Positions 44,299 through 53,316 of a DNA stretch of 64,000 bases are shown piece by piece. The position numbers and the translations under genes were made by a program. The notes under the pieces are model-generated. The model was not told the origin of the DNA. It did no database searches and saw nothing but the letters and a program-made list of their open reading frames with translations. Origin of the DNA: Candidatus Dadabacteria bacterium (lineage in GTDB: Bacteria; Desulfobacterota_D; UBA1144; Nemesobacterales; Nemesobacteraceae); assembly GCA_022827275.1 (NCBI GenBank), contig JAJDTG010000005.1:1-64000 (forward strand), in the 5' to 3' direction. The first letter of the stretch is position 1, and every line of letters starts with the position of its first letter.

Positions 44299-45210
44299 TC
44301 ACTTGCCGAGAATGTCGTTTTTCTGTCCCCGGAAAAGCACGAGGAAGACGACCCCCGCAATTATTGAGGCTCCGCCGAGAAGCTTCGTAACAGATGGCAG
44401 GTCGTCGAAGAAGACATGTGCTAAGATCAGCACGAAGATCGATTCCATCGGCATGACGGCGGTTGTTCGTGAGATGTCGAGAAGCTTTATGGCGTGAAAC
44501 TGGCTTCCTTTTGCTATATACGCTCCGCACGCACCTCCGCACGCCATCACAAGTGCCTGTTTTAGGCTTGGAGGCTCGAATGTCCCGGTGAGTATGAGGT
44601 AAATGAAGAGGACTATAGAGACTCCAAGGGTTCTAAGCGTCGCGACTGTCAGCATGTTCAGATCCTGCGCTATTTTCTTTACCATGAAAGAGAGAAAGGA
44701 ATATAAAAAAGCGGCCCCGAGGGCCATAGCGGTTCCGAAGATGAGATAATCCTCTCTCTGGTAGGCGACCACTGCTCCGCCGGCCACCGTCATAGCTATT
44801 CCTATGCTCTCCCCCTTGTTAAGCCTTTCACCGAGAAAGATTATGCCGAGCAGAAGCGCGAAGAGCGTCTGGGCCTTCATCAGGAACGAAGTAAGGGCTG
44901 GCCCGATCGTCCAGAGTGCAACCATCCACAAGGCGGCTCCCGCGGAGGTTATAACGGAACTCCAGATAAAAATGGCGCGGTACTCGCGGATTCTTCTGAG
45001 TTCCTTTCTCTGCGAGCGAAGAAAGGGGAACAGGATTAAGGCGACCACAAAAGCTCCGAAGAACCAGAAAAAAGTGGTGGTCTCGGGATGAAGGTCGCTT
45101 CGCTCAAGAGCTTTTCCTATTGCGTAGGAAAGCGCCGTGAAAAAAGCGGTTGCTATCAGAAAGAGGTACCCTTTTATGGGAAGTTTTTCTTTTTTGTCAG
45201 TTTTGTTCAT
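44299..45210 (-). CDS. EamA/DMT-superfamily transporter
   Basis: The 303-residue membrane protein has about ten hydrophobic segments in two EamA repeats. The first repeat ends with the glycine-rich FLGERLNKGESIGIAMTVAG motif; the second contains AVMPMESIFVLILAHVFFDD and ends LLGGASIIAGVVFLV. Members export metabolites or amino acids; the substrate is unknown. Its start overlaps the end of the BASS gene by 14 bases, so the two form an operon, and it is convergent with ddl. Confidence 0.8.
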   Translation of the reverse strand: MNKTDKKEKLPIKGYLFLIATAFFTALSYAIGKALERSDLHPETTTFFWFFGAFVVALILFPFLRSQRKELRRIREYRAIFIWSSVITSAGAALWMVALWTIGPALTSFLMKAQTLFALLLGIIFLGERLNKGESIGIAMTVAGGAVVAYQREDYLIFGTAMALGAAFLYSFLSFMVKKIAQDLNMLTVATLRTLGVSIVLFIYLILTGTFEPPSLKQALVMACGGACGAYIAKGSQFHAIKLLDISRTTAVMPMESIFVLILAHVFFDDLPSVTKLLGGASIIAGVVFLVLFRGQKNDILGK

Positions 45211-46147
45211 TAACCCTTTTGTTTCTCCATAACCAAGCTATAGTGGCGCCTGAGATATTGTGCCAGATGCTGAAAAGCGCGGCGGGAAGGGCGGAGAGAT
45301 AGCCGAAGTGCATCTGGGAAAGAGCTGCCGCGAGCCCCGAGTTCTGCATTCCTACCTCAACGGATATCGCCCTGGCGCTGCTTTCTCCGAAACCCATAGC
45401 CTTTGCTATTAGATAACCACATGTGAGGCCAAGAGCGTTATGGATTATCACTATGAGGAAAACCACCGCACCGATGGTTTTTATAGATTCCGCGTTCAAA
45501 GCCACTATTATTCCCACCACAAGAGCTATGACAAGAGAGGATACTGAGGGCAAAAAGGGCAGTATGGCCTCTGATCTTCTCCCGAGCAGTTTCCTCAAGG
45601 CAACTCCAAGAAGCACCGGTAGCAGTACTATCTGAAGCGCGGAGATAAAAAGGTCAGCGACCGGAACATCTACCCATCTTCCCGCATAAACGTACATGAG
45701 TGCGGGCAGGAGAAACGGGCAAAGTAGCGTTGAAACCGAAGTCAGTGTTACGGAAAGCGCGAGATCGCCCCTTGCCAGATAGGTGATCACGTTTGACGCC
45801 GTTCCTCCGGGGCATGAACCCACGAGAACGACTCCGGCGGCGATCAGGGGGCTTGTACCGAAGGCGAAGACAAGCAGGAAACCCAAAAGAGGCATCACGG
45901 CGTATTGAGCGAAGACGCCTGTCAGGATCTCAAGCGGTCTTGAAAAGACTCTCCTGAAGTCATCCGTTCTGAGGGTTATTCCCATAGCGAACATTATCAC
46001 CGCGAGCATGGGTACGATGAGGAATCCTAGATTTCGAAAAACGGAGGGAAAAAAGTACGCTACGGCTGAGAACAGAATTATCCAGAGGATGAAGAACCTT
46101 GTTACGAGGTCTGTAAGCGAAGTTAAAGCGCTTTTCGTTGAACTCAA
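45197..46147 (-). CDS. Bile-acid/sodium symporter (BASS) family transporter
   Basis: The 316-residue protein has about nine or ten membrane helices. The BASS core motifs are present: MFAMGITLRTDDFRRV, GVVLVGSCPGGTASNVITYLARGD with the unwound-helix sodium site, and SVEVGMQNSGLAAALS near the C-terminus. Relatives carry bile acids, pantoate, pyruvate or glucosinolates. Its partner EamA gene overlaps by 14 bases. The substrate is unknown. Confidence 0.88.
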   Translation of the reverse strand: MSSTKSALTSLTDLVTRFFILWIILFSAVAYFFPSVFRNLGFLIVPMLAVIMFAMGITLRTDDFRRVFSRPLEILTGVFAQYAVMPLLGFLLVFAFGTSPLIAAGVVLVGSCPGGTASNVITYLARGDLALSVTLTSVSTLLCPFLLPALMYVYAGRWVDVPVADLFISALQIVLLPVLLGVALRKLLGRRSEAILPFLPSVSSLVIALVVGIIVALNAESIKTIGAVVFLIVIIHNALGLTCGYLIAKAMGFGESSARAISVEVGMQNSGLAAALSQMHFGYLSALPAALFSIWHNISGATIAWLWRNKRVNEQN

Positions 46148-46196
46148 TTTTGTTTGTTACCGTCAGGGCCGCCGGGGAAGCGATTGCAGGGGAGTT

Positions 46197-46595
46197 TTAT
46201 CGCTTCGGCTCAACCCCGATTGCTATTTTCGAGAATCCCTGGGTTTTCGCCAGGTCCATGGTGCTTACCACCGGGCCGTGCAGGGCCTCGGAATCCGCCC
46301 TTATTATTACCAGGGTGTCTTTGTTGGGTATCTTCTGAAACTCCCGCTTCAAGGAGTTGGCGGAGCGCATAAGCATGTCGTTGAAGTAAACTTTTCCGTC
46401 TTTGGCAATGTGTATGTTTACGTCTTTTATCTCAACGATTTCGCCGGTCGCTTTCGGGAGGTTGACTTTTATGCCGCTCGATATGGCGAAATTCAGCGTA
46501 AGGGCAAAGAAAATGAGGAGGTTAAAGACCACATCCACTATAGGGGCGAGATCTATGCCGCCTTTGTCTGAACCTCTTTTCTGTGTGAATCTCAT
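46197..46595 (-). CDS. exbD: Biopolymer transport protein ExbD/TolR
   Basis: ExbD/TolR proteins form, with ExbB/TolQ, a proton-driven motor that energises outer-membrane transport or division. This 132-residue protein has one membrane helix near the N-terminus with the essential aspartate in IDLAPIVDVVFNLLIFF. A periplasmic domain follows with IIRADSEALHGPVVSTMDLAK. It overlaps exbB by 4 bases. No tonB or tolA gene is near, so the exact system is open. Confidence 0.87.
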   Translation of the reverse strand: MRFTQKRGSDKGGIDLAPIVDVVFNLLIFFALTLNFAISSGIKVNLPKATGEIVEIKDVNIHIAKDGKVYFNDMLMRSANSLKREFQKIPNKDTLVIIRADSEALHGPVVSTMDLAKTQGFSKIAIGVEPKR

Positions 46596-47212
46596 AGGGA
46601 TGCCTTTGCGGAAAAAGCTTCAAGTATTTTCTTGCCTTCCTCCTCAAGCTCGGAGATCAACTCCCGAAATTTCCCATCAGTGTACTTGTAGGCTATGAGC
46701 GCCGGGATCGCTATCGTGAGTCCCAGGGCCGTAGTATAAAGGGCTTCCGAGATACCTCCCGCGAGGGAAGGCGGATCCACTATATCCTTCTCCGATATGA
46801 CGGCGAACACCTTTATCATGCCGGATATCGTTCCGAGAAGGCCGATAAGGGTGCTTATGCTGCTTATGGTGAGCAGAGTCTCAATATATTTTTCAAGGCC
46901 CTGCGCCTCGGCCTTTCCGACCGTTTCAATGGCTTCGTGCATTTCCGCCTTCGATTTGCCTGAGTTCTGAGCGGCCGCGAGAGCCATTTTTGCTACCGCA
47001 GAGTCGTTTGATGCGGAAAGGGATTTTGCCCCTTCAAGCCCCTTTGTCTCTACCGTCTCGTACAGGTCTGAAAGAAATTCTTCGGGAAGAAGCTTTTTCC
47101 TCTGAAGGAGATGAAGCTTTTGAAGAAAAATCGCAAGTCCGAATATGGAACATAAAATCAGAGGGAAAATATATATTCCGCCTTTGGTAAACAGATCAAT
47201 AATTGCGTCCAT
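46592..47212 (-). CDS. exbB: MotA/TolQ/ExbB proton channel family protein
   Basis: The 206-residue protein has three membrane segments (about 12-30, 105-130, 148-170) and the ExbB/TolQ signature LLTISSISTLIGLLGTISGM followed by GISEALYTTALGLTIAIPAL. It is the pentameric ring of the ExbBD motor. A promoter-like sequence lies about 65 bases upstream. exbD follows with a 4-base overlap. Confidence 0.88.
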   Translation of the reverse strand: MDAIIDLFTKGGIYIFPLILCSIFGLAIFLQKLHLLQRKKLLPEEFLSDLYETVETKGLEGAKSLSASNDSAVAKMALAAAQNSGKSKAEMHEAIETVGKAEAQGLEKYIETLLTISSISTLIGLLGTISGMIKVFAVISEKDIVDPPSLAGGISEALYTTALGLTIAIPALIAYKYTDGKFRELISELEEEGKKILEAFSAKASL

Positions 47213-47276
47213 TGGGGTTTATCCTTAAATAGAGAGGTTTTTGCTCCGGAGTCTGGGTTTTCGATACAACGAAACC

Positions 47277-47304
47277 ATTATAAAACAAATCCTAGTTTTG
47301 TCCA
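47277..47304 (-). promoter_or_regulatory. Predicted promoter for exbBD
   Basis: On the minus strand TGGACA (47299-47304, five of six matches), a 16-base spacer and a perfect TATAAT (47277-47282) lie about 65 bases before the exbB start. This leaves a leader of about 58 bases. Confidence 0.5.
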
Positions 47305-47451
47305 AGCAAAATTTGAGGAATCACTTTATTCGCTTGGTAACAGTTGATGCCCCGAGCTTGCTGAGCTTTCCCTGGCTTCGGATTCCATAAATTGTTTTCC
47401 ACCGTTTTTTTCGGGTAGATTTTCTAGCTTCAAACCCGCGGAGACTACATC

Positions 47452-48714
47452 ATGACTTCCGATTTCGAATATACTGACGGCGAACTTTACGTTGAGAAAG
47501 TTCCCGTGAGGAAAATATGTGAGGATTTTGGAACTCCGGTCTATATCTATAGCCACAATTCCATCCGCTCAAGCTTCCTTGAGTACAAGGAGGCGTTCTC
47601 TGAAATCGACCCCCTGATCTGCTACTCAGTAAAGGCGAACTCTAATATATCCGTGCTCAAGATTTTCTCCTCCATGGATTCCGGTTTCGATATAGTCTCG
47701 TCGGGGGAACTCCAGAGGGTTGTTGCCGCTGGGGGAGACACCTCGAAAGTGGTGTTCTCGGGAGTCGGAAAGACTGAAGAGGAGATAGAGGCAGCAATTC
47801 GCTCCCGGATACTCTTTTTCAACGTGGAATCTGAAGCGGAGCTTCAAAAGATAAACGATGTGGCCGTCTCGATCGGAGAGAAGGCCCCGGTCGCGATAAG
47901 GGTTAATCCTGATGTTGACCCCGACACCCATCCGTACATATCGACGGGTTTTGAGAAAAGCAAGTTCGGAATCGCGATCGAAAAAGCAGCGGATGTATAC
48001 AGAAACGCTTCACTGATGGGGGGAATTGAGATAAGGGGAATTGATGCCCATATAGGTTCCCAGATATTTGATCTTTCCTCCTTCTCAGAGTCCATATCGA
48101 AGCTTGTCTACCTAGCCGACAGACTCGGGAGTGACGGGATTGAAGTTTCCTACATAGATATAGGAGGGGGTCTTGCGATAAGCTACGAGAGCGAGGAAAC
48201 CCCCCCGGCGAAATCCGAGTACGCGCGGGTTTTCGAGGAGCATCTTCGCGATACCAGTTACGGGCTGGTCCTTGAGCCCGGGAGATCAATGGTAGGCAAC
48301 GCGGGAATAATGTCCACTAGGGTGCTTTACGTTAAGGAAGGAACCTCAAAGAAATTTGTAATAGTGGACGCTGCAATGAACGACCTTGTGAGACCCGCGT
48401 TTTACGATTCGTTCCACCGAATAGAGCCGGTGAGTGTGGGAGGTTCTGAATCTCGCGAGGTGGTGGACATAGTCGGCCCGATATGCGAGTCGGGCGATTT
48501 TCTGGCCAGAGACAGGAGTTTTCCCGAAGTTTCCGCAGGAGAACTGCTTGCGGTTTTCAGCGCGGGGGCGTACGGTTTCGTAATGTCATCTAATTACAAT
48601 ACGAGACCCCGGGCTGCCGAGGTTCTTGTAAGCGGTGATAGGTACTGCGAGATAAGGGCTAGGGAAACTCTCGAGGACCTGTTGAAAGCTGAGAGCATCG
48701 CGGAATTTCTTTAG
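47452..48714 (+). CDS. lysA: Diaminopimelate decarboxylase
   Basis: LysA removes CO2 from meso-diaminopimelate, the last step to lysine. The 420-residue protein is a fold-III PLP enzyme. Lys61 in CYSVKANSN binds PLP, and VNPDVDPDTHPYISTGFEKSKFGI, HIGSQIFD and DIGGGLAISYE bind cofactor and substrate. The C-terminal YGFVMSSNYNTRPRAAEVLV region is typical. It precedes the haem operon by 28 bases, with no functional link. Confidence 0.93.
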   Translation: MTSDFEYTDGELYVEKVPVRKICEDFGTPVYIYSHNSIRSSFLEYKEAFSEIDPLICYSVKANSNISVLKIFSSMDSGFDIVSSGELQRVVAAGGDTSKVVFSGVGKTEEEIEAAIRSRILFFNVESEAELQKINDVAVSIGEKAPVAIRVNPDVDPDTHPYISTGFEKSKFGIAIEKAADVYRNASLMGGIEIRGIDAHIGSQIFDLSSFSESISKLVYLADRLGSDGIEVSYIDIGGGLAISYESEETPPAKSEYARVFEEHLRDTSYGLVLEPGRSMVGNAGIMSTRVLYVKEGTSKKFVIVDAAMNDLVRPAFYDSFHRIEPVSVGGSESREVVDIVGPICESGDFLARDRSFPEVSAGELLAVFSAGAYGFVMSSNYNTRPRAAEVLVSGDRYCEIRARETLEDLLKAESIAEFL

Positions 48715-48742
48715 TATCGAAACGGCGCCTGGTAGTTAAATC

Positions 48743-50704
48743 ATGAAGCAGGGTTTTAGCGGGCTTAAGGTAACGTCTTTTGAGAGTCGCCGTTGCGAGG
48801 AGATGAAGAAACTCATCTCCTATCACGGCGGTGTGCCAAGAGTAGCGCCCTCGATGAGGGAAGTCCCCGATCTTAAGAGTCCTTACGTTGCCGGGTTTGC
48901 CGACGATCTCTTCTCGGGCAACATCGATCTTCTTGTTCTCATGACGGGGGTAGGCACGCGGATACTCTCCGACATCGTAATTGCCGAGTCGGGAGAAAAG
49001 AAATATGTGGATGCCCTGCGCGCGACGACGATTCTTGCCAGGGGTCCTAAGCCCGTCGCGGCCCTTCGAAAATTCGGGATAAGACCGGATATAACCGTTT
49101 CCGAGCCCAACACGTGGAGGGACATACTTTCCACTTTTGACCAGAGGGACATGTCGCTTGAAAACCTGGTCGTGTACGTTCAGGAATACGGGGTTTCCAA
49201 CGATGAGTTTCTCGCTTCTCTTGAAAAAAGAGGGGCTGACGTAAGAAGAATTCCCATTTACAGGTGGGCGCTGCCCGAGGACCTGGGTCCCCTGCGCGAT
49301 GCTGTAAGATCCGTATCCCAGGGGGAGGAGGACTGTCTCCTGTTCACGAGTTCGCGGCAGGTATCCAACCTTTTTGAGGTAGCGGCCGGGGAAGGATGTG
49401 CCGACGACTTCATTGAGGGAATGAAGAAAGCGCTTGTATGTTCGATCGGACCGACTACCACGGAGACGCTCAGGGAAAACGGAATATCCGTTGACTATGA
49501 GCCCGACAGTCCGAAAATGGGAAACTTGGTGAGAGAGGTGGCCAGAAGGTCAGCGGCGCTTCTCGCCAAGAAAAGAACGGCTTTTCAAAACGGGGTGGAT
49601 ACCCGGAACTGGAACCGCACGCAGATGGTCTGGCCGGAGGACGGCGCGCAAGACCAAAGGAGAGAGATCACTTCTGCGGGGGCATTTATGAAAGCGTGTC
49701 GGCTTGAAGAAACCGACTATACTCCCATCTGGCTTATGCGCCAGGCTGGCAGGTTCCTTCGGGAATACAGGGAGGCCCGCTCCCGCGTTTCTTTCAAGGA
49801 GTTTTGCAAGACCCCGGATATGGCCTCGGAAATTACGCTGATGGTGGTTGACCGCTTCGGGGTGGACGCGGCCATTATTTTCTCAGACATACTTCTCATA
49901 CTGGAACCTCTGGGACTTTCCCTTGAGTATTCAAGCGTTGACGGTCCCGTGATAGCCAAGCCTCTTAGGACCCGAAGGCGCATAGAGGCCCTGAGGGACT
50001 TTGATCCCGAAAGCATGGATTTTGTCTACGAGGCTTTGCGTATCACGAGAAAGGCGCTTGCCCCTGAAGTTTCGCTTATTGGTTTTAGCGGCGCTCCGTT
50101 TACCGTGGCTTCCTATGCGGTTGAGGGAAGCGGTTCAAAAAACTACGTAAACACGAAAAAACTCATGTACGGAGACCCTTCCCTGTGGGGAAGACTCATG
50201 GAGATTCTGACCGAGAGCATTTCGGATTATCTCTGCGCCCAGGTGGATGCCGGGGCCGATGCCGTGCAGATTTTCGACAGCTGGGTGGGTTGTCTTTCCC
50301 CGGCGGACTACCAAAGATTCGTCTTTCCGCACGTAAAGAAACTTATCTCGGCGCTTCCGCCGGGAGTTCCGGTAATATTGTTCGGAACCGCAACTGGTTC
50401 CTTGCTCGAACTTATGGGGGAGACCGGGGCTGGAGTTATCGGTCTTGACTGGAGGGTCGATATTCTTGACGGTTGGCAGAGGGCAGGAAATTCTCTTGCG
50501 GTTCAGGGGAATCTTGATCCGGTTTCAATGCTCTCAACCCCGTCTCATGTTGTGGGAGAGGCGAGGAAGATACTGGACAGAGTGGGAGGGAGGCCCGGAC
50601 ATATATTCAACCTGGGTCACGGAGTACTTCCGCAAACACCGGTTGATAATGTTCTGAGGCTGATTGATGAAGTTCATGAGTATTCCGCGCGAAGAGAGGT
50701 TTAG
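48743..50704 (+). CDS. hemDE: Fusion of uroporphyrinogen-III synthase (HemD) and uroporphyrinogen decarboxylase (HemE)
   Basis: The 653-residue protein joins two consecutive steps of haem synthesis. Residues 1-270 form a HemD: FESRRCEEMKKLISYHGG at the start, then DLLVLMTGVG, LFTSSRQVSNLF and SIGPTTTETLRENG. A charged linker (275-312) leads to a HemE with PIWLMRQAGRFLREYREAR at 328-346, FSDILLILEPLGL, GFSGAPFTVASYAVEGSG and HGVLPQTPVDNV at the end. The frame is open throughout, so it is not an artefact of two overlapping genes. The two enzymes are normally separate. Channelling of the unstable intermediate is my inference. hemH follows after 11 bases. Confidence 0.9.
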   Translation: MKQGFSGLKVTSFESRRCEEMKKLISYHGGVPRVAPSMREVPDLKSPYVAGFADDLFSGNIDLLVLMTGVGTRILSDIVIAESGEKKYVDALRATTILARGPKPVAALRKFGIRPDITVSEPNTWRDILSTFDQRDMSLENLVVYVQEYGVSNDEFLASLEKRGADVRRIPIYRWALPEDLGPLRDAVRSVSQGEEDCLLFTSSRQVSNLFEVAAGEGCADDFIEGMKKALVCSIGPTTTETLRENGISVDYEPDSPKMGNLVREVARRSAALLAKKRTAFQNGVDTRNWNRTQMVWPEDGAQDQRREITSAGAFMKACRLEETDYTPIWLMRQAGRFLREYREARSRVSFKEFCKTPDMASEITLMVVDRFGVDAAIIFSDILLILEPLGLSLEYSSVDGPVIAKPLRTRRRIEALRDFDPESMDFVYEALRITRKALAPEVSLIGFSGAPFTVASYAVEGSGSKNYVNTKKLMYGDPSLWGRLMEILTESISDYLCAQVDAGADAVQIFDSWVGCLSPADYQRFVFPHVKKLISALPPGVPVILFGTATGSLLELMGETGAGVIGLDWRVDILDGWQRAGNSLAVQGNLDPVSMLSTPSHVVGEARKILDRVGGRPGHIFNLGHGVLPQTPVDNVLRLIDEVHEYSARREV

Positions 50705-50715
50705 AAAAAAGTTTT

Positions 50716-51657
50716 ATGCAAAATAATTTTGACGCCGTAATGATGATTGGATACGGGGCTCCCGAGAAAAAAGAGGACATAATGCCCTTCCTGAGAAATG
50801 TGGCTAGCGGGAGACCGATACCCGAGGACAGGCTGCGGGAAGTTGCCCATCACTACGAAATCTTCGACGGCAAATCTCCGCTCAACGAATTCACTTACAA
50901 GCAGGCCCAGAAACTTGAAAAGCTTCTTTCCAGGTGGGGGTACAATCTCCCGGTTTATGTCGGGATGAGAAACTGGCACCCGTTCATTAAGGATTCGCTT
51001 GAGCAGATGCGGGAAAATGGCGTGAAGAACCTAGTGGGCCTCATAATGGCTGTTTACCGCTCCGATGCGAGCTGGGAGAGGTACATGAGAGATGTAAGCG
51101 AGGCCTGCGAAGATCTCAAGATGGAGCTTCACGTGGAATATGTTCCTCCGCTGTTTAACCATCCTCTTTTCATAGAAGGTTCAGCGGCCAAGGTGACGGA
51201 ACAAATGCGCGAAATTCCAGAGAGCAGGCTCGATACCACCATGCTGGTCTTTACAGCTCACAGCATTCCCGAGAGGATGTCGGATTCATCTCCCTATGCC
51301 CTGCAGTTTGAGACTTCCTCCATGCTGGTGGCGGACAGGGTCGGGCACAAAAAATGGATGATCGCCTACCAGAGCAGGAGCGGTTCTCCGAATGAGAAAT
51401 GGCTTGAACCGGACATATGCGACGTGATAGGAAACCTTGCCGATCAGGGCTTCACGGATATCGTGATTCAGCCGATAGGATTTGTCTGTGATCATATCGA
51501 GGTGCTTTTCGATATAGGGGTTGAGGCAACAGAGGCCGCGCGCAAGTACGGGGTGAATCTCTACAGGGCCGAGACCGTGAACGACGATGACCGCTACATA
51601 AAGGCTCTCGGCGACGGGGTTTTGAGGCTCATCGATTCAGAAAACTCCCGGCAATAA
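50716..51657 (+). CDS. hemH: Ferrochelatase
   Basis: HemH inserts ferrous iron into protoporphyrin IX (or coproporphyrin III in the CPD route). The 313-residue protein has the active-site His182 in FTAHSIPERM and Glu262 in FVCDHIEVLFDI, plus AYQSRSG. The N-terminal AVMMIGYGAPEKKEDIMPFLRN is diagnostic. It sits between the hemDE fusion and the HemY-type oxidase with 11- and 15-base gaps, one operon. No hemQ is visible, so which end-route is used is open. Confidence 0.92.
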   Translation: MQNNFDAVMMIGYGAPEKKEDIMPFLRNVASGRPIPEDRLREVAHHYEIFDGKSPLNEFTYKQAQKLEKLLSRWGYNLPVYVGMRNWHPFIKDSLEQMRENGVKNLVGLIMAVYRSDASWERYMRDVSEACEDLKMELHVEYVPPLFNHPLFIEGSAAKVTEQMREIPESRLDTTMLVFTAHSIPERMSDSSPYALQFETSSMLVADRVGHKKWMIAYQSRSGSPNEKWLEPDICDVIGNLADQGFTDIVIQPIGFVCDHIEVLFDIGVEATEAARKYGVNLYRAETVNDDDRYIKALGDGVLRLIDSENSRQ

Positions 51658-51672
51658 GTAAGATAATTCGTT

Positions 51673-53070
51673 ATGAAAGTTGCGATTGTCGGCGCTGGGA
51701 TCTCGGGTCTTTCCTCGGCTCACTATCTGAGAAAGCTTTGTCGGGAGGGTAATACTCCCCTTGAACTTGTTCTTTTCGAGTCCTCCGCGCGCCCGGGCGG
51801 GGTTCTTGATACCGTAAAAACGGGGGACATGGTTCTTGAACTCGGGCCCGACTCTTTTATAACTTCAAAGCCCTGGGCCCTTGATCTTGCAACAGAACTC
51901 GAACTTGAGGACTCGCTCCTTGGGGTGGGATACGGCAAGGGAAAAAACACGTTCGTCTATCAGGCGGGAAGACTCTGGGCTCTTCCCGAAGGTTTTTTCC
52001 TGATGGCTCCCTCAAAGCTTCTCCCCTTTCTGCGCAGCGGACTGTTCAGTGCCGGAGCCAAGCTCAGGGTGCTTCTTGAGCCTCTGGTTCCGCGCGGTGG
52101 GGGAAGGGACGAAAGCGTCCGCTCTTTTGTGGAAAGGAGGTTCGGAAGGGAAATCTTCGAGAAGGCCGCGCAACCTCTTCTCGGCGGAATTTACATGGCC
52201 GATCCCGAAAAACTGAGTCTTTCAGCCACAATGCCCCAGTTCCTCGAGATGGAGAAGCGAAGCGGAAGCGTTCTTCGGGACCTTCTTCGCAATCCTCCGA
52301 CTTCCCGCGGGGAAAGCGGTGCCAGGTACGGTCTTTTTCTCACTCCGGCGGAGGGCATGTCCGTTATCGTCGAGAGACTTTGCGGAAGTGCCGAATTTGC
52401 GAGGCAGGATTACAGGACCCCGGTCCTTTCCCTCAAAAAATCAGAAAAGGGATGGCTTGTCGGTTCTGACCGCGGAGAAGAGGAGTTTGATGCTGTCATC
52501 CTGTCTGTCGGGTCCGATACGGCCGGCCGGCTGCTTTCCGATGTCGATCCGCAGCTTGGAACCAGGCTCTCTGGCGTGCGCTATGTTTCTTCCGTCGTTG
52601 CGACTCTTGTTTTTGATGAGAAGAATTTCCGTGGTCTTCCAGACGGCTTGGGGATCATAATTCCTTCGAAGGAGGGAATGAATCTCGTGGCTTGCTCGCT
52701 TTACAGCAGCAAGTTTCCAGGAAAGTCCGGGAGCGGAAAAGTAGTGATAAGGTGCTTTCTCGGAGGAGAGCTTAACCCTGATGCGGTGCTTTGGGATGAG
52801 GAAGAAATAAAATCTGTCTTAAGGGAAGAACTTGCGAGAGTCTTCGGATTCGATAACCATCCGACGGAGGTTTATATCAGGAGATATAAGATGTCCATGC
52901 CGCGCTTTGCACTGGGACACAAAGAGGAAATCTCAGCCGTTATGCACCGGCTTTCACGTCACTCGGGGCTTGCGCTTTGCGGGGCGGCTTATTTTGGAGT
53001 TGGAATTCCCGATTGCGTGCGTTCAGCGGAACTTGCAGCCAGAAAGATTCACGTGGATATGGAACGCTGA
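51673..53070 (+). CDS. hemY: Protoporphyrinogen/coproporphyrinogen oxidase (HemY type)
   Basis: This FAD-dependent oxidase removes six electrons from the porphyrinogen before iron insertion. The 465-residue protein starts with the dinucleotide motif VAIVGAGISGLSSAHYLRK, then SSARPGGVLDTV and LELGPDSFITSKPWAL. It ends with GLALCGAAYFGVGIPDCVRSAE, the typical FAD-binding close. It is soluble HemY-like rather than HemG or HemJ. It is last in the hemDE-hemH-hemY run. Confidence 0.9.
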   Translation: MKVAIVGAGISGLSSAHYLRKLCREGNTPLELVLFESSARPGGVLDTVKTGDMVLELGPDSFITSKPWALDLATELELEDSLLGVGYGKGKNTFVYQAGRLWALPEGFFLMAPSKLLPFLRSGLFSAGAKLRVLLEPLVPRGGGRDESVRSFVERRFGREIFEKAAQPLLGGIYMADPEKLSLSATMPQFLEMEKRSGSVLRDLLRNPPTSRGESGARYGLFLTPAEGMSVIVERLCGSAEFARQDYRTPVLSLKKSEKGWLVGSDRGEEEFDAVILSVGSDTAGRLLSDVDPQLGTRLSGVRYVSSVVATLVFDEKNFRGLPDGLGIIIPSKEGMNLVACSLYSSKFPGKSGSGKVVIRCFLGGELNPDAVLWDEEEIKSVLREELARVFGFDNHPTEVYIRRYKMSMPRFALGHKEEISAVMHRLSRHSGLALCGAAYFGVGIPDCVRSAELAARKIHVDMER

Positions 53071-53152
53071 TATAAAACACGATACGCTCACGCATGTTTG
53101 ATTATATGCTCTTAGGTCCTATATGCTCAGGGTGATTATTAAAGAGATCATG

Positions 53153-53180
53153 TTTACAAAGACTTTTACTGTGGCAAAAT
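53153..53180 (+). promoter_or_regulatory. Predicted promoter of the tRNA-Thr gene
   Basis: TTTACA (53153-53158), a 16-base spacer and CAAAAT (53175-53180) would start transcription about 9 bases before the tRNA. Five and four of six bases match the consensus. Confidence 0.4.
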
Positions 53181-53195
53181 TAAAAGCTTATTACT

Positions 53196-53267
53196 GCCGA
53201 TGTAGCTCAGTGGTAGAGCAGCTCATTCGTAATGAGCAGGTCAGGGGTTCGAATCCCCTCGTCGGCT
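53196..53267 (+). tRNA. tRNA-Thr with anticodon CGT
   Basis: The 72-base sequence folds as a standard cloverleaf: acceptor GCCGATG/CGTCGGC, D arm GCTC/GAGC with GTGGTA, and anticodon stem GCTCA/TGAGC around TTCGTAA. The T arm is AGGGG/CCCCT around TTCGAAT. Anticodon CGT reads ACG, so it carries threonine. The discriminator base is T and CCA is not encoded. Confidence 0.95.
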
Positions 53268-53285
53268 GTATAGTAGCCTCAGTTC

Positions 53286-53298
53286 CCCCTCGGCGACT
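53286..53298 (+). repeat. Imperfect copy of the tRNA 3' end
   Basis: The 13 bases CCCCTCGGCGACT match CCCCTCGTCGGCT at the tRNA 3' end (53255-53267) at 11 of 13 positions. It lies 18 bases after the tRNA. It might be an old attachment remnant, or chance. Confidence 0.25.
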
Positions 53299-53316
53299 AA
53301 CTACGTGATACAGCCA

